Shown here: in pieces, positions 27,063-35,867 of the stretch
Numbering within the stretch: position 1 is the first letter of the stretch
Layout: every line of letters begins with the position of its first letter
Source of the DNA: Paracoccus caeni
Lineage (GTDB): Bacteria; Pseudomonadota; Alphaproteobacteria; Rhodobacterales; Rhodobacteraceae
Direction of reading: 5' to 3'
DNA length: 64,000 nucleotides
NCBI RefSeq assembly: GCF_016629665.1
Contig: NZ_JAEPRQ010000003.1
Coordinates: 372,001 to 436,000, forward strand
Notes under the pieces: generated by a model
Seen by the model: the letters and a program-made list of their open reading frames with translations, nothing else
What the model was told of the DNA's origin: nothing
Databases searched by the model: none
Translations under genes and position numbers: made by a program

Positions 27063-27686
27063 ATGAAAAGACGCGTCTTTCTGGCGGCCTCGTTGCCCGC
27101 CCTTCTGGCTGCCTGCGGCGCCGACAATATCTGGGCCAGCGATGAGGCGGTCCGCGCCGCGCGCTTCACCTCGAACGAGCAGCCCTCGATCACGCTTTTC
27201 ACCGTGATCGGCATCCCGCGTGGCGAAGGCGGTCATTCTGCGCTGATGATCAATGGCAGCCAGCGGGTGATCTACGATCCGGCCGGAAGCTGGAACCACC
27301 CGCGTATCCCGGAACGCCATGACGTGCTTTACGGGATCACCGACAATTTCAAGAATTTCTACATCGATTACCACGCCCGCAGCACCTATTGGGTGGCCGA
27401 GGATACGGTCTTCGTCAGCCGCGAGGTTGCCGATCTGGCGATCCGCCGGGCCGAGGCGAACGGCGCTGCGAACAAAAGCTTCTGCGCGGTCGAGACTGGC
27501 ACGGTCCTGAAAGGCGTTCCGGGCTTCGAAGGCTCGCCCACCGGCTTCTCGCCGACGAAGCTGCGCAACTGGTTCCTGACCCTGCCGAATGTGCAGTCGA
27601 AGCGTCATCAGGACGGCGATCCGGCCAATAACCACGACGTGCTGATCCGTCAAAAAGACGGCCGGATGACGGGTTACAACCAGTAA
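27063..27686 (+). CDS. Lipoprotein of unknown function
   Basis: A 207-residue protein with a lipoprotein signal (RRVFLAASLPALLAAC). The mature domain has GEGGHSALMINGSQRVIYDP and NKSFCAVETG. The His followed later by Cys recalls papain-like or NlpC/P60-type folds, but the order and spacing are not diagnostic. It starts 22 bp after ctaH, so they may be co-transcribed. I do not recognise a named family. Confidence 0.75.
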   Translation: MKRRVFLAASLPALLAACGADNIWASDEAVRAARFTSNEQPSITLFTVIGIPRGEGGHSALMINGSQRVIYDPAGSWNHPRIPERHDVLYGITDNFKNFYIDYHARSTYWVAEDTVFVSREVADLAIRRAEANGAANKSFCAVETGTVLKGVPGFEGSPTGFSPTKLRNWFLTLPNVQSKRHQDGDPANNHDVLIRQKDGRMTGYNQ

Positions 27687-27743
27687 AAGCCATCGCCTGA
27701 AGTTAAGCACCCGCCCGGAATCAAGTCGCCTTCAGGCGACGCC

Positions 27744-27873
27744 GGGCATTGCCCGACCGCCCCCAGGGCGGGCAATTCGGTGATGTTCCGCACCACAGAG
27801 ATGCCCGACGGGGTTGCACGATAAAGTGCCCAGAACGACCGTCGCATTGCCCACCCGCGGTCGGGCAATGCCC
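27744..27873. repeat. REP/BIME-like pair of hairpins with 17-bp terminal inverted repeats
   Basis: GGGCATTGCCCGACCGC at 27744-27760 is the exact reverse complement of 27857-27873. Each end also folds alone: ATTGCCCG/CGGGCAAT at 27748-27755 and 27769-27776, and ATTGCCC/GGGCAAT at 27846-27852 and 27863-27869. The 130-bp unit lies between two convergent genes. It may be a REP pair, a bidirectional terminator or a small MITE. The inverted repeat is directly visible. Confidence 0.8.
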
Positions 27874-27894
27874 TTCGCTCTTAACAGCGCCTTC

Positions 27895-28230
27895 TCAGAT
27901 CAAATACAACAACCCGAAGAGCGTGCATCCCCCGGCAAGAATCGCCCAGATTACGCTCTTGGTCAGTACCCCCACGCCAAGTGTCGCCGCCGCTGCGGCC
28001 AGCCGTGCCACATCAGGCTCTCCCCCGGTCGCCTGCGGCCACATGACCAGCGGCGCGACCAGCGCAGGCAGCACCGCAACCGGCGTATAGCGCAGCATCC
28101 GCAGCACCCATGCAGGCATTGGACGATTGCCAAGCGCGCCAAGGAAAGACCAGCGAATCAGATAGGTGCCGATGCCCAGCAGCACGATGATGATCCAGAT
28201 CGTCAGATCGGACATGCCCGGCGCGTTCAT
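27895..28230 (-). CDS. azlD: Branched-chain amino-acid exporter small subunit AzlD
   Basis: A 111-residue polytopic membrane protein with about four helices. The AzlD signature is GIGTYLIRWSFLGAL near the N-terminus, with VLRMLRYTPVAVLPAL following. It pairs with AzlC to export branched-chain amino acids or their analogues. The ATG overlaps the azlC stop (ATGA), so translation is coupled. It ends just after the REP-like repeat. Confidence 0.88.
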   Translation of the reverse strand: MNAPGMSDLTIWIIIVLLGIGTYLIRWSFLGALGNRPMPAWVLRMLRYTPVAVLPALVAPLVMWPQATGGEPDVARLAAAAATLGVGVLTKSVIWAILAGGCTLFGLLYLI

Positions 28231-29012
28231 GTGACCTGCCCCTGCTTCTCGGCCCACATCTCGACCATCGCCCCCGCCGCCATGCCCAGCGGCGCAGCGA
28301 CCAGCAGGCCCAGCCCCGAGGGCAATCCGGCAAAGATCAGTGCCGCGACGATCGCCACGAAACAGGCGGCCATATGCGCAGGCGTCCGCAGCATCGGCGC
28401 GATCATGGCGATGAAGGTGATCGGCATCGCGAAATCCAGCGCAATATCATCCGGGATCGCCTTGCCGATGGTCGCCCCCAGCCACGAACAGATCATCCAT
28501 GGCACGCACAGGGCGACAGCGGTTCCGCTGAAATAGGCAACCCTTTGCGCCATGCTCAGCCGCGGATGACGCTCGTAATGCTGGATCGACAGCGCATAGG
28601 ATTGATCGATCAGCGCATAGGCGACCCAGGCCCGCTGCCCCGGCTTGGCCTTTCCAAGCCATGGCACCAGCGAGGCCGAATACATCGCCATCCGCAGATT
28701 CACCGCAAGGCTCGACAACAGCACGATCACCGCCGAGGCATGATCGCTGATCAACTGCACCGCCGTGAACTGCGAGGCGCCCGCCAGAACCAGAACCGAA
28801 AAGCCCATGACCTGCGCAATATCCAGCCCCGCCTCGGTCGCGACGACGCCGAACAGCATCGCGAAAGGCAGGATCACGATCATGAAGGGCAGCGACTGCA
28901 CCATGCCATGCCAGAAGGCTTGCATCGGCGTGCGCGCCAATGCGCGGACAGAGGCCGGATCATTGGCAATCGATTGCTGCGCGGCTGGTCTGGGCTCTGG
29001 CTGCGGGGACAT
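28227..29012 (-). CDS. azlC: Branched-chain amino-acid exporter large subunit AzlC
   Basis: A 261-residue permease. AzlC motifs include LPFMIVILPFAMLFGVVATEAG, ASQFTAVQLI and ALIDQSYAL. About 5-7 helices are visible. The ATG at 29012 is chosen because upstream in-frame sequence overlaps the divergent GNAT gene. It forms an operon with azlD. Lrp or BCAA control is common in the family, but no site is evident here. Confidence 0.88.
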   Translation of the reverse strand: MSPQPEPRPAAQQSIANDPASVRALARTPMQAFWHGMVQSLPFMIVILPFAMLFGVVATEAGLDIAQVMGFSVLVLAGASQFTAVQLISDHASAVIVLLSSLAVNLRMAMYSASLVPWLGKAKPGQRAWVAYALIDQSYALSIQHYERHPRLSMAQRVAYFSGTAVALCVPWMICSWLGATIGKAIPDDIALDFAMPITFIAMIAPMLRTPAHMAACFVAIVAALIFAGLPSGLGLLVAAPLGMAAGAMVEMWAEKQGQVT

Positions 29013-29081
29013 GGGCTTTCGCTCGGGCTGATTTCGCGCCACCTTGCTGGCACGACCACCCGGCAGAGGCAAGACCGCGAC

Positions 29082-29567
29082 GTGCAGATCAGATCCCCGA
29101 TCCCCGAGGAACACCGCGACGCGGCGGCTCTGCTTTGGTGGCAGAGCTTCGGCACCGGGTTACGGCGACGCACGCCGCCCGAAATCCGGCCCGCCCACGG
29201 CATCGCCGCCATCGACAGACAGGGCACGCTGGCAGGTGTCATGGGTCTGCGCGACGATCAGGGCGGCTTTCTGGTCGCCCGTCCCTCGATCATCGGGTTG
29301 CTTTACCGTCCGGCACCGCCGACCTCGGATCTGGTGGTGGACGGGATCGTCTCGGCCCGCCCGCGTCAGGGGGCAGGGCGGGCGATGATGACCGAAGGGC
29401 TGGACCGCGCCCGCGCCGCAGGCCGCCCCGGTCTTCGGGTCGAGGTGCAGGCCAGCAACCGCACCGCCATCGCCTTCTATGCCTCACTTGGCTTTGTCGA
29501 GATCGCGCGTGGTGGTTATGGCTGGCCGTGGACCGGCCCGGTGATGGTCATGCGCCGCGCCGCCTGA
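29082..29567 (+). CDS. GNAT-family N-acetyltransferase
   Basis: A 161-residue acetyltransferase read from GTG 29082 with AGAGGC upstream. The acetyl-CoA-binding region is VSARPRQGAGRAMMTEGL (motif A, Arg-x2-Gly-x-Gly/Ala), followed by RVEVQASNRTAIAFYASLGF. It is divergent from azlC with about 69 bp between them. The substrate is unknown. It ends 22 bp before repeat copy B. Confidence 0.8.
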   Translation: MQIRSPIPEEHRDAAALLWWQSFGTGLRRRTPPEIRPAHGIAAIDRQGTLAGVMGLRDDQGGFLVARPSIIGLLYRPAPPTSDLVVDGIVSARPRQGAGRAMMTEGLDRARAAGRPGLRVEVQASNRTAIAFYASLGFVEIARGGYGWPWTGPVMVMRRAA

Positions 29568-29588
29568 TCCGCGCAACGCACGCAAGCG

Positions 29589-29708
29589 GTGTACAGGCTG
29601 TGCACGCCCTGTGCATCTGCGGTGCACGGCTTGTGCCGCCAAAACCCCAGCATTTGCTGGCTCGCGGCGACATACCGTTTCTTCGTTGCATAAATACCGA
29701 TTGCAACG
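29589..29708. repeat. Dispersed composite repeat, copy B
   Basis: Hexamers GTGTAC, GTGCAC, GTGCAT, GTGCAC and GTGCCG start at 29589, 29600, 29611, 29622 and 29633, again every 11 bp. CCAGCA-TT-TGCTGG is at 29647-29660 and the CGTTGCA/TGCAACG hairpin at 29684-29690 and 29702-29708. Offsets from the first hexamer are 58 bp and 95 bp, against 58 and 96 bp in copy A. It sits between the convergent GNAT gene and the minus-strand gene that ends at 29726. Confidence 0.85.
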
Positions 29709-29725
29709 TCCGCAGGCGTTGCGCC

Positions 29726-30676
29726 TCAGTCGAACATTCCGGCGACCCGACCCAAAAGCATGAAGGCGCGGGTCGAACGGGTATCTGCCAACGCGCCGAT
29801 CTGATCCTCATCCAGTTGCGAAATCAGCCGGGTCAGGGCGACGTCATACTGCCGCAGAAAGTGATGCGCGCTATCGCGGAAAATCTCGTCCCCGCGCATC
29901 ATATGTCCGGCGATTTCCAGCGCGATCTCGTCCCGAACCCCACCGATTCCACTAATCGAACTGCCCCGCACGCCATCCGCAAACCGCAGCCAAAGCGAGG
30001 CGGGCGCAGGCTCGGGTTGCAGATCGTCCATATAGACATCCTGCGCGGCAAGCAGTGTGACCACATCCTGCGCGGCACGCAGTACACGGGAATATTGTGG
30101 GTCTTTCAACGCCATACGCAGCGCCGAGATGGCCGCATGATCGTCAGGCCCGTCAGGGAAATTCAGCGCCGTCACCATCCTCTCAGGCGGCACGGAAACC
30201 GCTTCCGGCCCGTCGAAGCTCATCGCCGTCTGCCGCCCGTCAACGGGTCGCGCCGGGCGAAGTGGGGCAGCTGGTGCAGGCACGGGCGCCGGTTTCGGCG
30301 CTGGCGGTGCGGCGCGGAACGCAGGTTCCGGCGGCAGATCGGCATCGCGCATATCCTGCACCGGACGGGCAGGCGGCGGCGTGCCCCGGGTTGCCGCCAT
30401 CTCGCGCATCTGGGTCAGGCGATAGCGCAGATCATCGGCCTCAGCCCGCAGCGCGGCAATCGCCCGCGCCAGCCCGACCGCCAGCCAGATCAGCACCAGC
30501 GGCAGGATCATCCCGACGATCATGACCAGCCGCGCCACCCCTCCGCTGCCCTCGCCCGAGCCGCCGAACAGCCAGAAAAGGAGCAGCAGAACCAGCCACA
30601 AAAGGCTCAGCACGGCGCCAATGGCAGAGGCTGCGTCAGCCTGAACGAAGGATGCGATGCGTTGCGACAGCGACAT
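29726..30676 (-). CDS. Conserved membrane protein of unknown function
   Basis: A 316-residue protein with two N-terminal transmembrane helices (about residues 18-40 and 48-70), a short coiled-coil-like stretch (LRAEADDLRYRLTQMREMA) and a long Pro/Ala-rich linker (about 98-145). A C-terminal helical domain of about 150 residues follows. It lies 2 bp downstream of greA and is probably co-transcribed. It resembles uncharacterised proteins from Rhodobacterales, but I cannot name a family. Confidence 0.8.
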   Translation of the reverse strand: MSLSQRIASFVQADAASAIGAVLSLLWLVLLLLFWLFGGSGEGSGGVARLVMIVGMILPLVLIWLAVGLARAIAALRAEADDLRYRLTQMREMAATRGTPPPARPVQDMRDADLPPEPAFRAAPPAPKPAPVPAPAAPLRPARPVDGRQTAMSFDGPEAVSVPPERMVTALNFPDGPDDHAAISALRMALKDPQYSRVLRAAQDVVTLLAAQDVYMDDLQPEPAPASLWLRFADGVRGSSISGIGGVRDEIALEIAGHMMRGDEIFRDSAHHFLRQYDVALTRLISQLDEDQIGALADTRSTRAFMLLGRVAGMFD

Positions 30677-30678
30677 GG

Positions 30679-31149
30679 TTACTCGAAACGGATCGCGAGG
30701 ATCTCGTAGCTGCGCTGACCGCCGGGCGTGGTCACCTCGACGCTGTCACCCGCGTCCTTGCCGATCAAGGCGCGCGCAAGCGGCGAGCGGATGTTCAGCA
30801 AGCCGCGTTCGATATCCGCCTCGGGCTCGCCGACGATCTGGTAGGTCCGCTCTTCCTCGGTATCCTCGTCGATCAGATCGACGGTTGCGCCGAACTTGAC
30901 CGAGCCGGACAGCTTCTTCGGATCGATCACCTCGGACCGCGACAGGATCGATTCCAGCTCCTTGATGCGACCCTCGATGAAGCCCTGCTTTTCGCGGGCA
31001 GCATGATATTCGGCGTTCTCGGAAAGGTCGCCATGCTCACGCGCCTCGGCGATGGCGCGGATGATGGCGGGCCGCTCCTTCGATTTCAACTCGTTCAACT
31101 CGCGTTCAAGCGAGTCGAACCCGCTGCGCGTCATCGGTATCTTGTCCAT
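30679..31149 (-). CDS. greA: Transcription elongation factor GreA
   Basis: A 156-residue factor that stimulates transcript cleavage in backtracked RNA polymerase. The N-terminal coiled coil (about 1-75) includes [20 protein letters not shown] and the acidic tip region [20 protein letters not shown]. The C-terminal FKBP-like domain includes the [15 protein letters not shown] end. The length matches the family, and the MDKIPMT start is typical. Confidence 0.95.
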   Translation of the reverse strand: MDKIPMTRSGFDSLERELNELKSKERPAIIRAIAEAREHGDLSENAEYHAAREKQGFIEGRIKELESILSRSEVIDPKKLSGSVKFGATVDLIDEDTEEERTYQIVGEPEADIERGLLNIRSPLARALIGKDAGDSVEVTTPGGQRSYEILAIRFE

Positions 31150-31390
31150 CGCTGCCCTGTCCTTCCGGGTCTGCGGGTTGTCGTGCAGGTGCTAATCGAA
31201 CGCCCCCGCCATTCGGAATGACAGGGGCGCGATCTATGTCCTGACGCAACGTGACCCCAAAATCTTGCGCTTTGCAAGCCCGCCGCGTCGGTTTGCAGCA
31301 GTTTTCAGCCGCTAACAACTTTGCGTCACAATTGCCCTGCGGATAAACGCGGGTTAGGTCTGCTATAGCTAGAGAGGGAGTTATCAAGCC

Positions 31391-33046
31391 ATGTCCGACG
31401 CCGACGCAATCGAACGTGAGTCGATGGAGTATGACGTCGTGATCGTGGGTGGCGGGCCGTCCGGCCTGTCTGCAGCGATCCGGCTGAAGCAGATCGATCC
31501 CGAACTGCAGGTGGTGGTTCTGGAAAAAGGTTCCGAGATCGGGGCGCATATCCTGTCCGGCGCGGTGCTGGACCCGTCTGGGCTGAACCGTCTGATCCCC
31601 GACTGGAAGGAAAAGGGCGCGCCCCTGAACACCGAAGTCGTCGATGACAATTTTTATGTGCTGGGCGAGGCTGGTCAGGTCCGCGTGCCGAACTGGCCGA
31701 TGCCGCCGCTGATGAACAACCACGGCAATTACATCGTCAGCATGGGCAATGTGTGCCGCTGGCTGGCCGAACAGGCTGAAGAGCTGGGCGTCGAGATTTT
31801 CCCCGGCATGGCCGCCAGCCAGCTTGTCTGGGAGGGTGACCGCGTCAAAGGCGTCGTCGCCGGTGTGATGGGACTGGAAGCCGACGGCACGCCCGGCCCG
31901 AACTATGAACCGGGGATGGAGCTTCATGGCAAATATGTCTTCATCGCCGAAGGCGTCCGGGGCAGCCTTGCGAAAGAGATCATTGCCAAGCTGAACCTGT
32001 CCGAAGGCCACGAGCCGCAGAAATTCGGCCTTGGCATGAAGGAAATCTGGGAGGTGAAGCCCGAGAAGTTCCAGAAAGGCCGCGTGGTGCACACGATGGG
32101 CTGGCCGCTGGGCAGCAATGCAGGTGGCGGTAGCTTCATCTATCATTTCGAGAATAATCAGGTGCTGGTCGGCTTCGTCGTCCACCTGAACTACAAGAAT
32201 CCGTATCTTTATCCCTACATGGAATTCCAGCGCTTCAAGCATCACCCGATGGTGGCCGAGCTTCTGGAAGGCGGCAAACGCGTGGCTTACGGCGCCCGGG
32301 CGATCAGCGAGGGCGGCTGGCAGTCGATCCCCGAGCTTTCGTTCAATGGCGGGCTGCTGCTGGGCTGCTCGGCCGGGTTGGTGAACGTGCCGCGGATCAA
32401 GGGCAACCACAACGCCATGCTTTCGGGCATCGAGGCGGCGGAAGCGGCGGCGGCGGCGATTGCGGCGGGCCGTGAAGGTGATCGGCTGGAGGATTACGAC
32501 AAGGCCGTCCGCTCGGGCGAGATCGCCAAAGATTTGAAGAAGGTCCGCAATGTGAAGCCGATCTGGTCGAAGCTGGGCCTGTGGCCGTCGCTGGCGCTTG
32601 GTGGCTTTGACATGTGGGTGGCGAACCTGACCGGCTGGAACCCGCTGGGCACCTGGAAGCATGGCAAGAACGACGCACAGGCGACCGGCAAAGCCGCCGA
32701 TTTCAAGCCGATCGACTATCCGCGCCCCGATGGAAAGCTGTCTTTCGACCGGCTGACCAACGTCGCCTTCAGCTTTACCAACCATGAGGAAAGCCAGCCC
32801 TGCCACCTGAAGCTGAAAGATCCCAGCATTCCGATTGCGGTCAACTTGCCGGAATTTGCGGAACCGGCGCAGCGCTATTGCCCGGCGGGGGTCTATGAGG
32901 TGCTGGAAACGCCCGAGGGGGCGAAGTTCCAGATCAACTTCCAGAACTGCGTCCACTGCAAGACCTGCGACATCAAAGACCCGTCGCAGAACATCAACTG
33001 GACCACGCCGCAGGGTGGTGACGGGCCGAATTACCCGAATATGTGA
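31391..33046 (+). CDS. Electron-transfer flavoprotein:ubiquinone oxidoreductase
   Basis: A 551-residue inner-membrane-associated flavoprotein that passes electrons from ETF to ubiquinone, serving acyl-CoA dehydrogenases such as those in this window. FAD is bound at VVIVGGGPSGLSAAIRLK near the N-terminus. The C-terminal 4Fe-4S domain has CPAGVYEV and NCVHCKTCDIKDPSQNI. The length is typical. GAGGGAG lies upstream of the ATG. The gene stands alone, and ETF subunit genes are not in the window. Confidence 0.96.
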   Translation: MSDADAIERESMEYDVVIVGGGPSGLSAAIRLKQIDPELQVVVLEKGSEIGAHILSGAVLDPSGLNRLIPDWKEKGAPLNTEVVDDNFYVLGEAGQVRVPNWPMPPLMNNHGNYIVSMGNVCRWLAEQAEELGVEIFPGMAASQLVWEGDRVKGVVAGVMGLEADGTPGPNYEPGMELHGKYVFIAEGVRGSLAKEIIAKLNLSEGHEPQKFGLGMKEIWEVKPEKFQKGRVVHTMGWPLGSNAGGGSFIYHFENNQVLVGFVVHLNYKNPYLYPYMEFQRFKHHPMVAELLEGGKRVAYGARAISEGGWQSIPELSFNGGLLLGCSAGLVNVPRIKGNHNAMLSGIEAAEAAAAAIAAGREGDRLEDYDKAVRSGEIAKDLKKVRNVKPIWSKLGLWPSLALGGFDMWVANLTGWNPLGTWKHGKNDAQATGKAADFKPIDYPRPDGKLSFDRLTNVAFSFTNHEESQPCHLKLKDPSIPIAVNLPEFAEPAQRYCPAGVYEVLETPEGAKFQINFQNCVHCKTCDIKDPSQNINWTTPQGGDGPNYPNM

Positions 33047-33053
33047 TAACTGC

Positions 33054-33078
33054 GGGCAGGCGATGCGATTGCCTGCCC
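33054..33078 (+). terminator. Hairpin after ETF-QO, possible terminator
   Basis: A perfect 8-bp stem, GGGCAGGC (33054-33061) with GCCTGCCC (33071-33078), starts 8 bp after the ETF-QO stop. No T-run follows, so it may be Rho-dependent or an mRNA-end stabiliser. Confidence 0.45.
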
Positions 33079-33125
33079 TGTCTCGGAAAGATAGGGTCCG
33101 GGAAACGCATTTGTGATTATCCGGG

Positions 33126-35003
33126 ATGGATGCCGTGACCTTGACCCGCCCGAACCTGGCCTTGCTGGTTGCCCTGATGATGGGTGCGGCCCTGCCTCTG
33201 CCCGCTCAAGACCGCCCCGAGCCGCGTCCGCAGCAGTTGCAGGGCGGCTCCGAATCCTCGCCCGAAATGGCCGAGGCGGAAGAGGAAGCCGAACCCGAAT
33301 CGCCGCCCGCGCCGCTGACCTTTGGTCTGGCCGGACCCTATCTGGCCGCCCGCATGGCGGCAGTGGAAAACAATTTCACCGCAGCCGCGCGGTATTTCGT
33401 GCAGGCCGTCGCCCATGATCCGCAGGACCGCTATTTGCAGGACAGCGCACTGGTTGCGCTGATCTCGGCCGGAGAGGTCAACCGGGCGGTGCAGTTGGCG
33501 AACCAGATTGCGGCTCAGGGTGAGCCGACGGAATTGTCGCAGTTGGTTCTTCGGTCAGAGCTGGTGCATGAGGGCAATTGGGAAGGCCTGATCGCCTCGA
33601 TCGATGAGACCGGGACGGGCGAGGGCGCGGAAACGCAGCTTCTGGAAGGCATGATGCGCGCCTGGGCGCTGATGGGCGCCGGCCGCGCGCAAGAAGCGCT
33701 GGATGAATTCGAGCGTCTGGTGAAGCTGCCGGGTGTCGCGCCGGTGGTGCAATATCATCTGGCGTTGGCGCGGGCGATGGTCGGCGACTACGAAGGGGCC
33801 GAGGCGCTGCTGTCAAATTCGGCAATCGGCTCGCATCTGCTGGGCTTCACCGCCCGTGCCGAGATTCTGGCCCAGCTAGAGCGTCGGGACGAAGCGATTG
33901 CGATGATCGACTCCGTTCAGGGTGTCGAGGCCGAGCCGCAATTGCTGGCCCTGCGCGCGAAGCTGGAATCGGATGAGCCGATCCCGTTCGACGTGGTCAA
34001 GACGCCTGCGGACGGGATCGCGCAGGTCTTCCTGACGCTGGCCTCGGCCCTTGCGAACAGCCCGGATCCCGAACCTTTGGCGCTGATCCACGCGCGTCTT
34101 GCGGTGTGGCTGTCGCCCGACACCGCCGAGATCCGGCTGATGATGGCGCAGCTTCTGCAGGACCGTCAGCAATTCGATCTGGCCGAGCCGGAATTTGACG
34201 CGCTGCGTCGCATGGGCCAGATGCGCCCGATTGCCGAACTGTCGCGGATCGACGCACTCAGCCGGGCAGATCGCGCGGATGAGGCCGAAAAGGCCGCGCT
34301 GTCGTTGACCGCCGCCTATCCCGATTTGCCGCAGGCATGGATCGCGCAAGGCGATCTTCTGCGCCAGCAAGAGAAATTCGCGCAGGCTGTCCCCGCCTAT
34401 GACAAGGCGCTGACGCTGCTGAAGGACGCCCCGCCCGAGGCGAGCTGGTTCCCGCTTTATGCGCGCGGGATCGCGCTGGAACGATCGGGTCAGTTTGACC
34501 GGGCCGAGGAAGATCTTCTGGCGGCAATCGAACTGCGCCCGGATCAGGCGAGCTTGCTGAACTATCTGGGTTATAGCTGGATCGACCGGAGCGAGAACCT
34601 CGATCAGGCGCTGGAAATGATCAAGAAGGCGGCAGAGCTGTCGCCGGGCGATGGTTATATCCTCGATTCGCTGGCTTGGGCCTATTACCGGCTGGGCCGC
34701 TATGAAGAGGCGGTCGCACCGATGGAGCAGGCGATTGGCACGATGTCGCAAGACCCGTTGGTGAACGACCATCTGGGCGACATCTACTGGAAAGTCGGAC
34801 GTCATCGCGAGGCCGAGATTCAGTGGAAACGCGCCCTGTCGTTGGAGCCGACTGATTCCGGCGATGTCGATCCCGACCGGATTCGGGCAAAGCTGGACCG
34901 GGGTCTGGACGCGATTCTTGCGGAAGAGACCGCGAAGGGTCAGCCCCATGGCACTGCCCATGCCAGCACGCCCGCAAGTCAGGCCGAGGCGTCGAACGAT
35001 TAA
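33126..35003 (+). CDS. TPR-repeat periplasmic protein
   Basis: A 625-residue exported protein. A signal peptide ends near PAQD (about residue 27), and an acidic/Pro-rich linker runs to about residue 62. Many TPR-like helix pairs cover the rest, best seen at DLPQAWIAQGDLLRQQEKF, ASLLNYLGYSWIDR and GYILDSLAWAYYRLGRYEEA. It is probably a scaffold in envelope assembly. It lies 18 bp before ispE and may be co-transcribed. A specific partner cannot be named. Confidence 0.88.
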   Translation: MDAVTLTRPNLALLVALMMGAALPLPAQDRPEPRPQQLQGGSESSPEMAEAEEEAEPESPPAPLTFGLAGPYLAARMAAVENNFTAAARYFVQAVAHDPQDRYLQDSALVALISAGEVNRAVQLANQIAAQGEPTELSQLVLRSELVHEGNWEGLIASIDETGTGEGAETQLLEGMMRAWALMGAGRAQEALDEFERLVKLPGVAPVVQYHLALARAMVGDYEGAEALLSNSAIGSHLLGFTARAEILAQLERRDEAIAMIDSVQGVEAEPQLLALRAKLESDEPIPFDVVKTPADGIAQVFLTLASALANSPDPEPLALIHARLAVWLSPDTAEIRLMMAQLLQDRQQFDLAEPEFDALRRMGQMRPIAELSRIDALSRADRADEAEKAALSLTAAYPDLPQAWIAQGDLLRQQEKFAQAVPAYDKALTLLKDAPPEASWFPLYARGIALERSGQFDRAEEDLLAAIELRPDQASLLNYLGYSWIDRSENLDQALEMIKKAAELSPGDGYILDSLAWAYYRLGRYEEAVAPMEQAIGTMSQDPLVNDHLGDIYWKVGRHREAEIQWKRALSLEPTDSGDVDPDRIRAKLDRGLDAILAEETAKGQPHGTAHASTPASQAEASND

Positions 35004-35021
35004 GGCAGCACTGCGCCAACC

Positions 35022-35840
35022 ATGATCGAAGCCGCGCGCGCCAAGCTGAACCTTGCCCTGCATGTCACGGGCCGCCGCGCCGACGGCTATCATCTGCTGG
35101 ATTCGCTGGTCGCGTTTGCGGCTTATGGCGACGAATTGCGGCTTGAGCCCGGTCCGTTGTCGCTGCGCATCGAAGGGCCATTCGCCGAAGGGCTGGCTGC
35201 CGATCCCGACAATCTGTGTCTCCGCGCCGCCCGTCTGGTCGGGGGGGAGGCCGCGATCACGCTGACCAAGAACCTGCCGGTTGCTTCGGGCATCGGCGGC
35301 GGCTCCGCCGATGCGGCGGCGGTGCTGCGCGGATTGGAACGGATGGGACATTCGCTTCCCGAGAACCCGGAAAAGCTGGGCGCGGATGTGCCTGTCTGCC
35401 TGCTTTCGGCCCCCGCGCGGATGGAAGGGGTGGGCGAGATCGTGACCCCGCTGCCGCCGTTGCCGTCCTTGCCGTTGGTGCTGGTCAATCCGGGCGTGGC
35501 GGTCTCGACCCCGCAGATTTTCGCGGCGATGGAGCGGCGGGACAATCCGGTCCTGCCCCCGATCCCGCGGTTCGATTATCTTGATGCGCTGACCGGGTGG
35601 CTTCGCCTGACCCGCAACGATCTGGAAGCGCCCGCCCGCGCCGTCTGTCCCGCCATCGACGAGGTATTGGCGGCGCTTGGCTCGACCGGGGCGGCGTTTG
35701 CGCGGATGTCGGGGTCGGGGGCGACCTGTTTCGGGCTTTATGACAGCGCAGGCAAAGCTGCGACTGCCGCGAAGATGTTGAAACAGCATGGCTGGTGGGC
35801 AGTGGCAACGGAACTGGCACAGCCGCCAGCCGCAGGCTAG
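35022..35840 (+). CDS. ispE: 4-diphosphocytidyl-2-C-methyl-D-erythritol kinase
   Basis: A 272-residue GHMP kinase of the non-mevalonate isoprenoid pathway. It phosphorylates CDP-ME with ATP. The start ARAKLNLALHVTGRRADGYH carries the conserved substrate region, the GHMP ATP loop is PVASGIGGGSADAAA (about 86-100), and the C-terminal MSGSGATCFGLY motif is intact. It lies between the TPR gene and pdxJ. Confidence 0.95.
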   Translation: MIEAARAKLNLALHVTGRRADGYHLLDSLVAFAAYGDELRLEPGPLSLRIEGPFAEGLAADPDNLCLRAARLVGGEAAITLTKNLPVASGIGGGSADAAAVLRGLERMGHSLPENPEKLGADVPVCLLSAPARMEGVGEIVTPLPPLPSLPLVLVNPGVAVSTPQIFAAMERRDNPVLPPIPRFDYLDALTGWLRLTRNDLEAPARAVCPAIDEVLAALGSTGAAFARMSGSGATCFGLYDSAGKAATAAKMLKQHGWWAVATELAQPPAAG

Positions 35841-35867
35841 ATTACCCCGGAGCAAGCGGAGGAAGCC

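Noticed and set aside
31106..32956. 616-codon minus-strand open frame
   Set aside because: It is antisense to ETF-QO, whose FAD and 4Fe-4S motifs are unambiguous.
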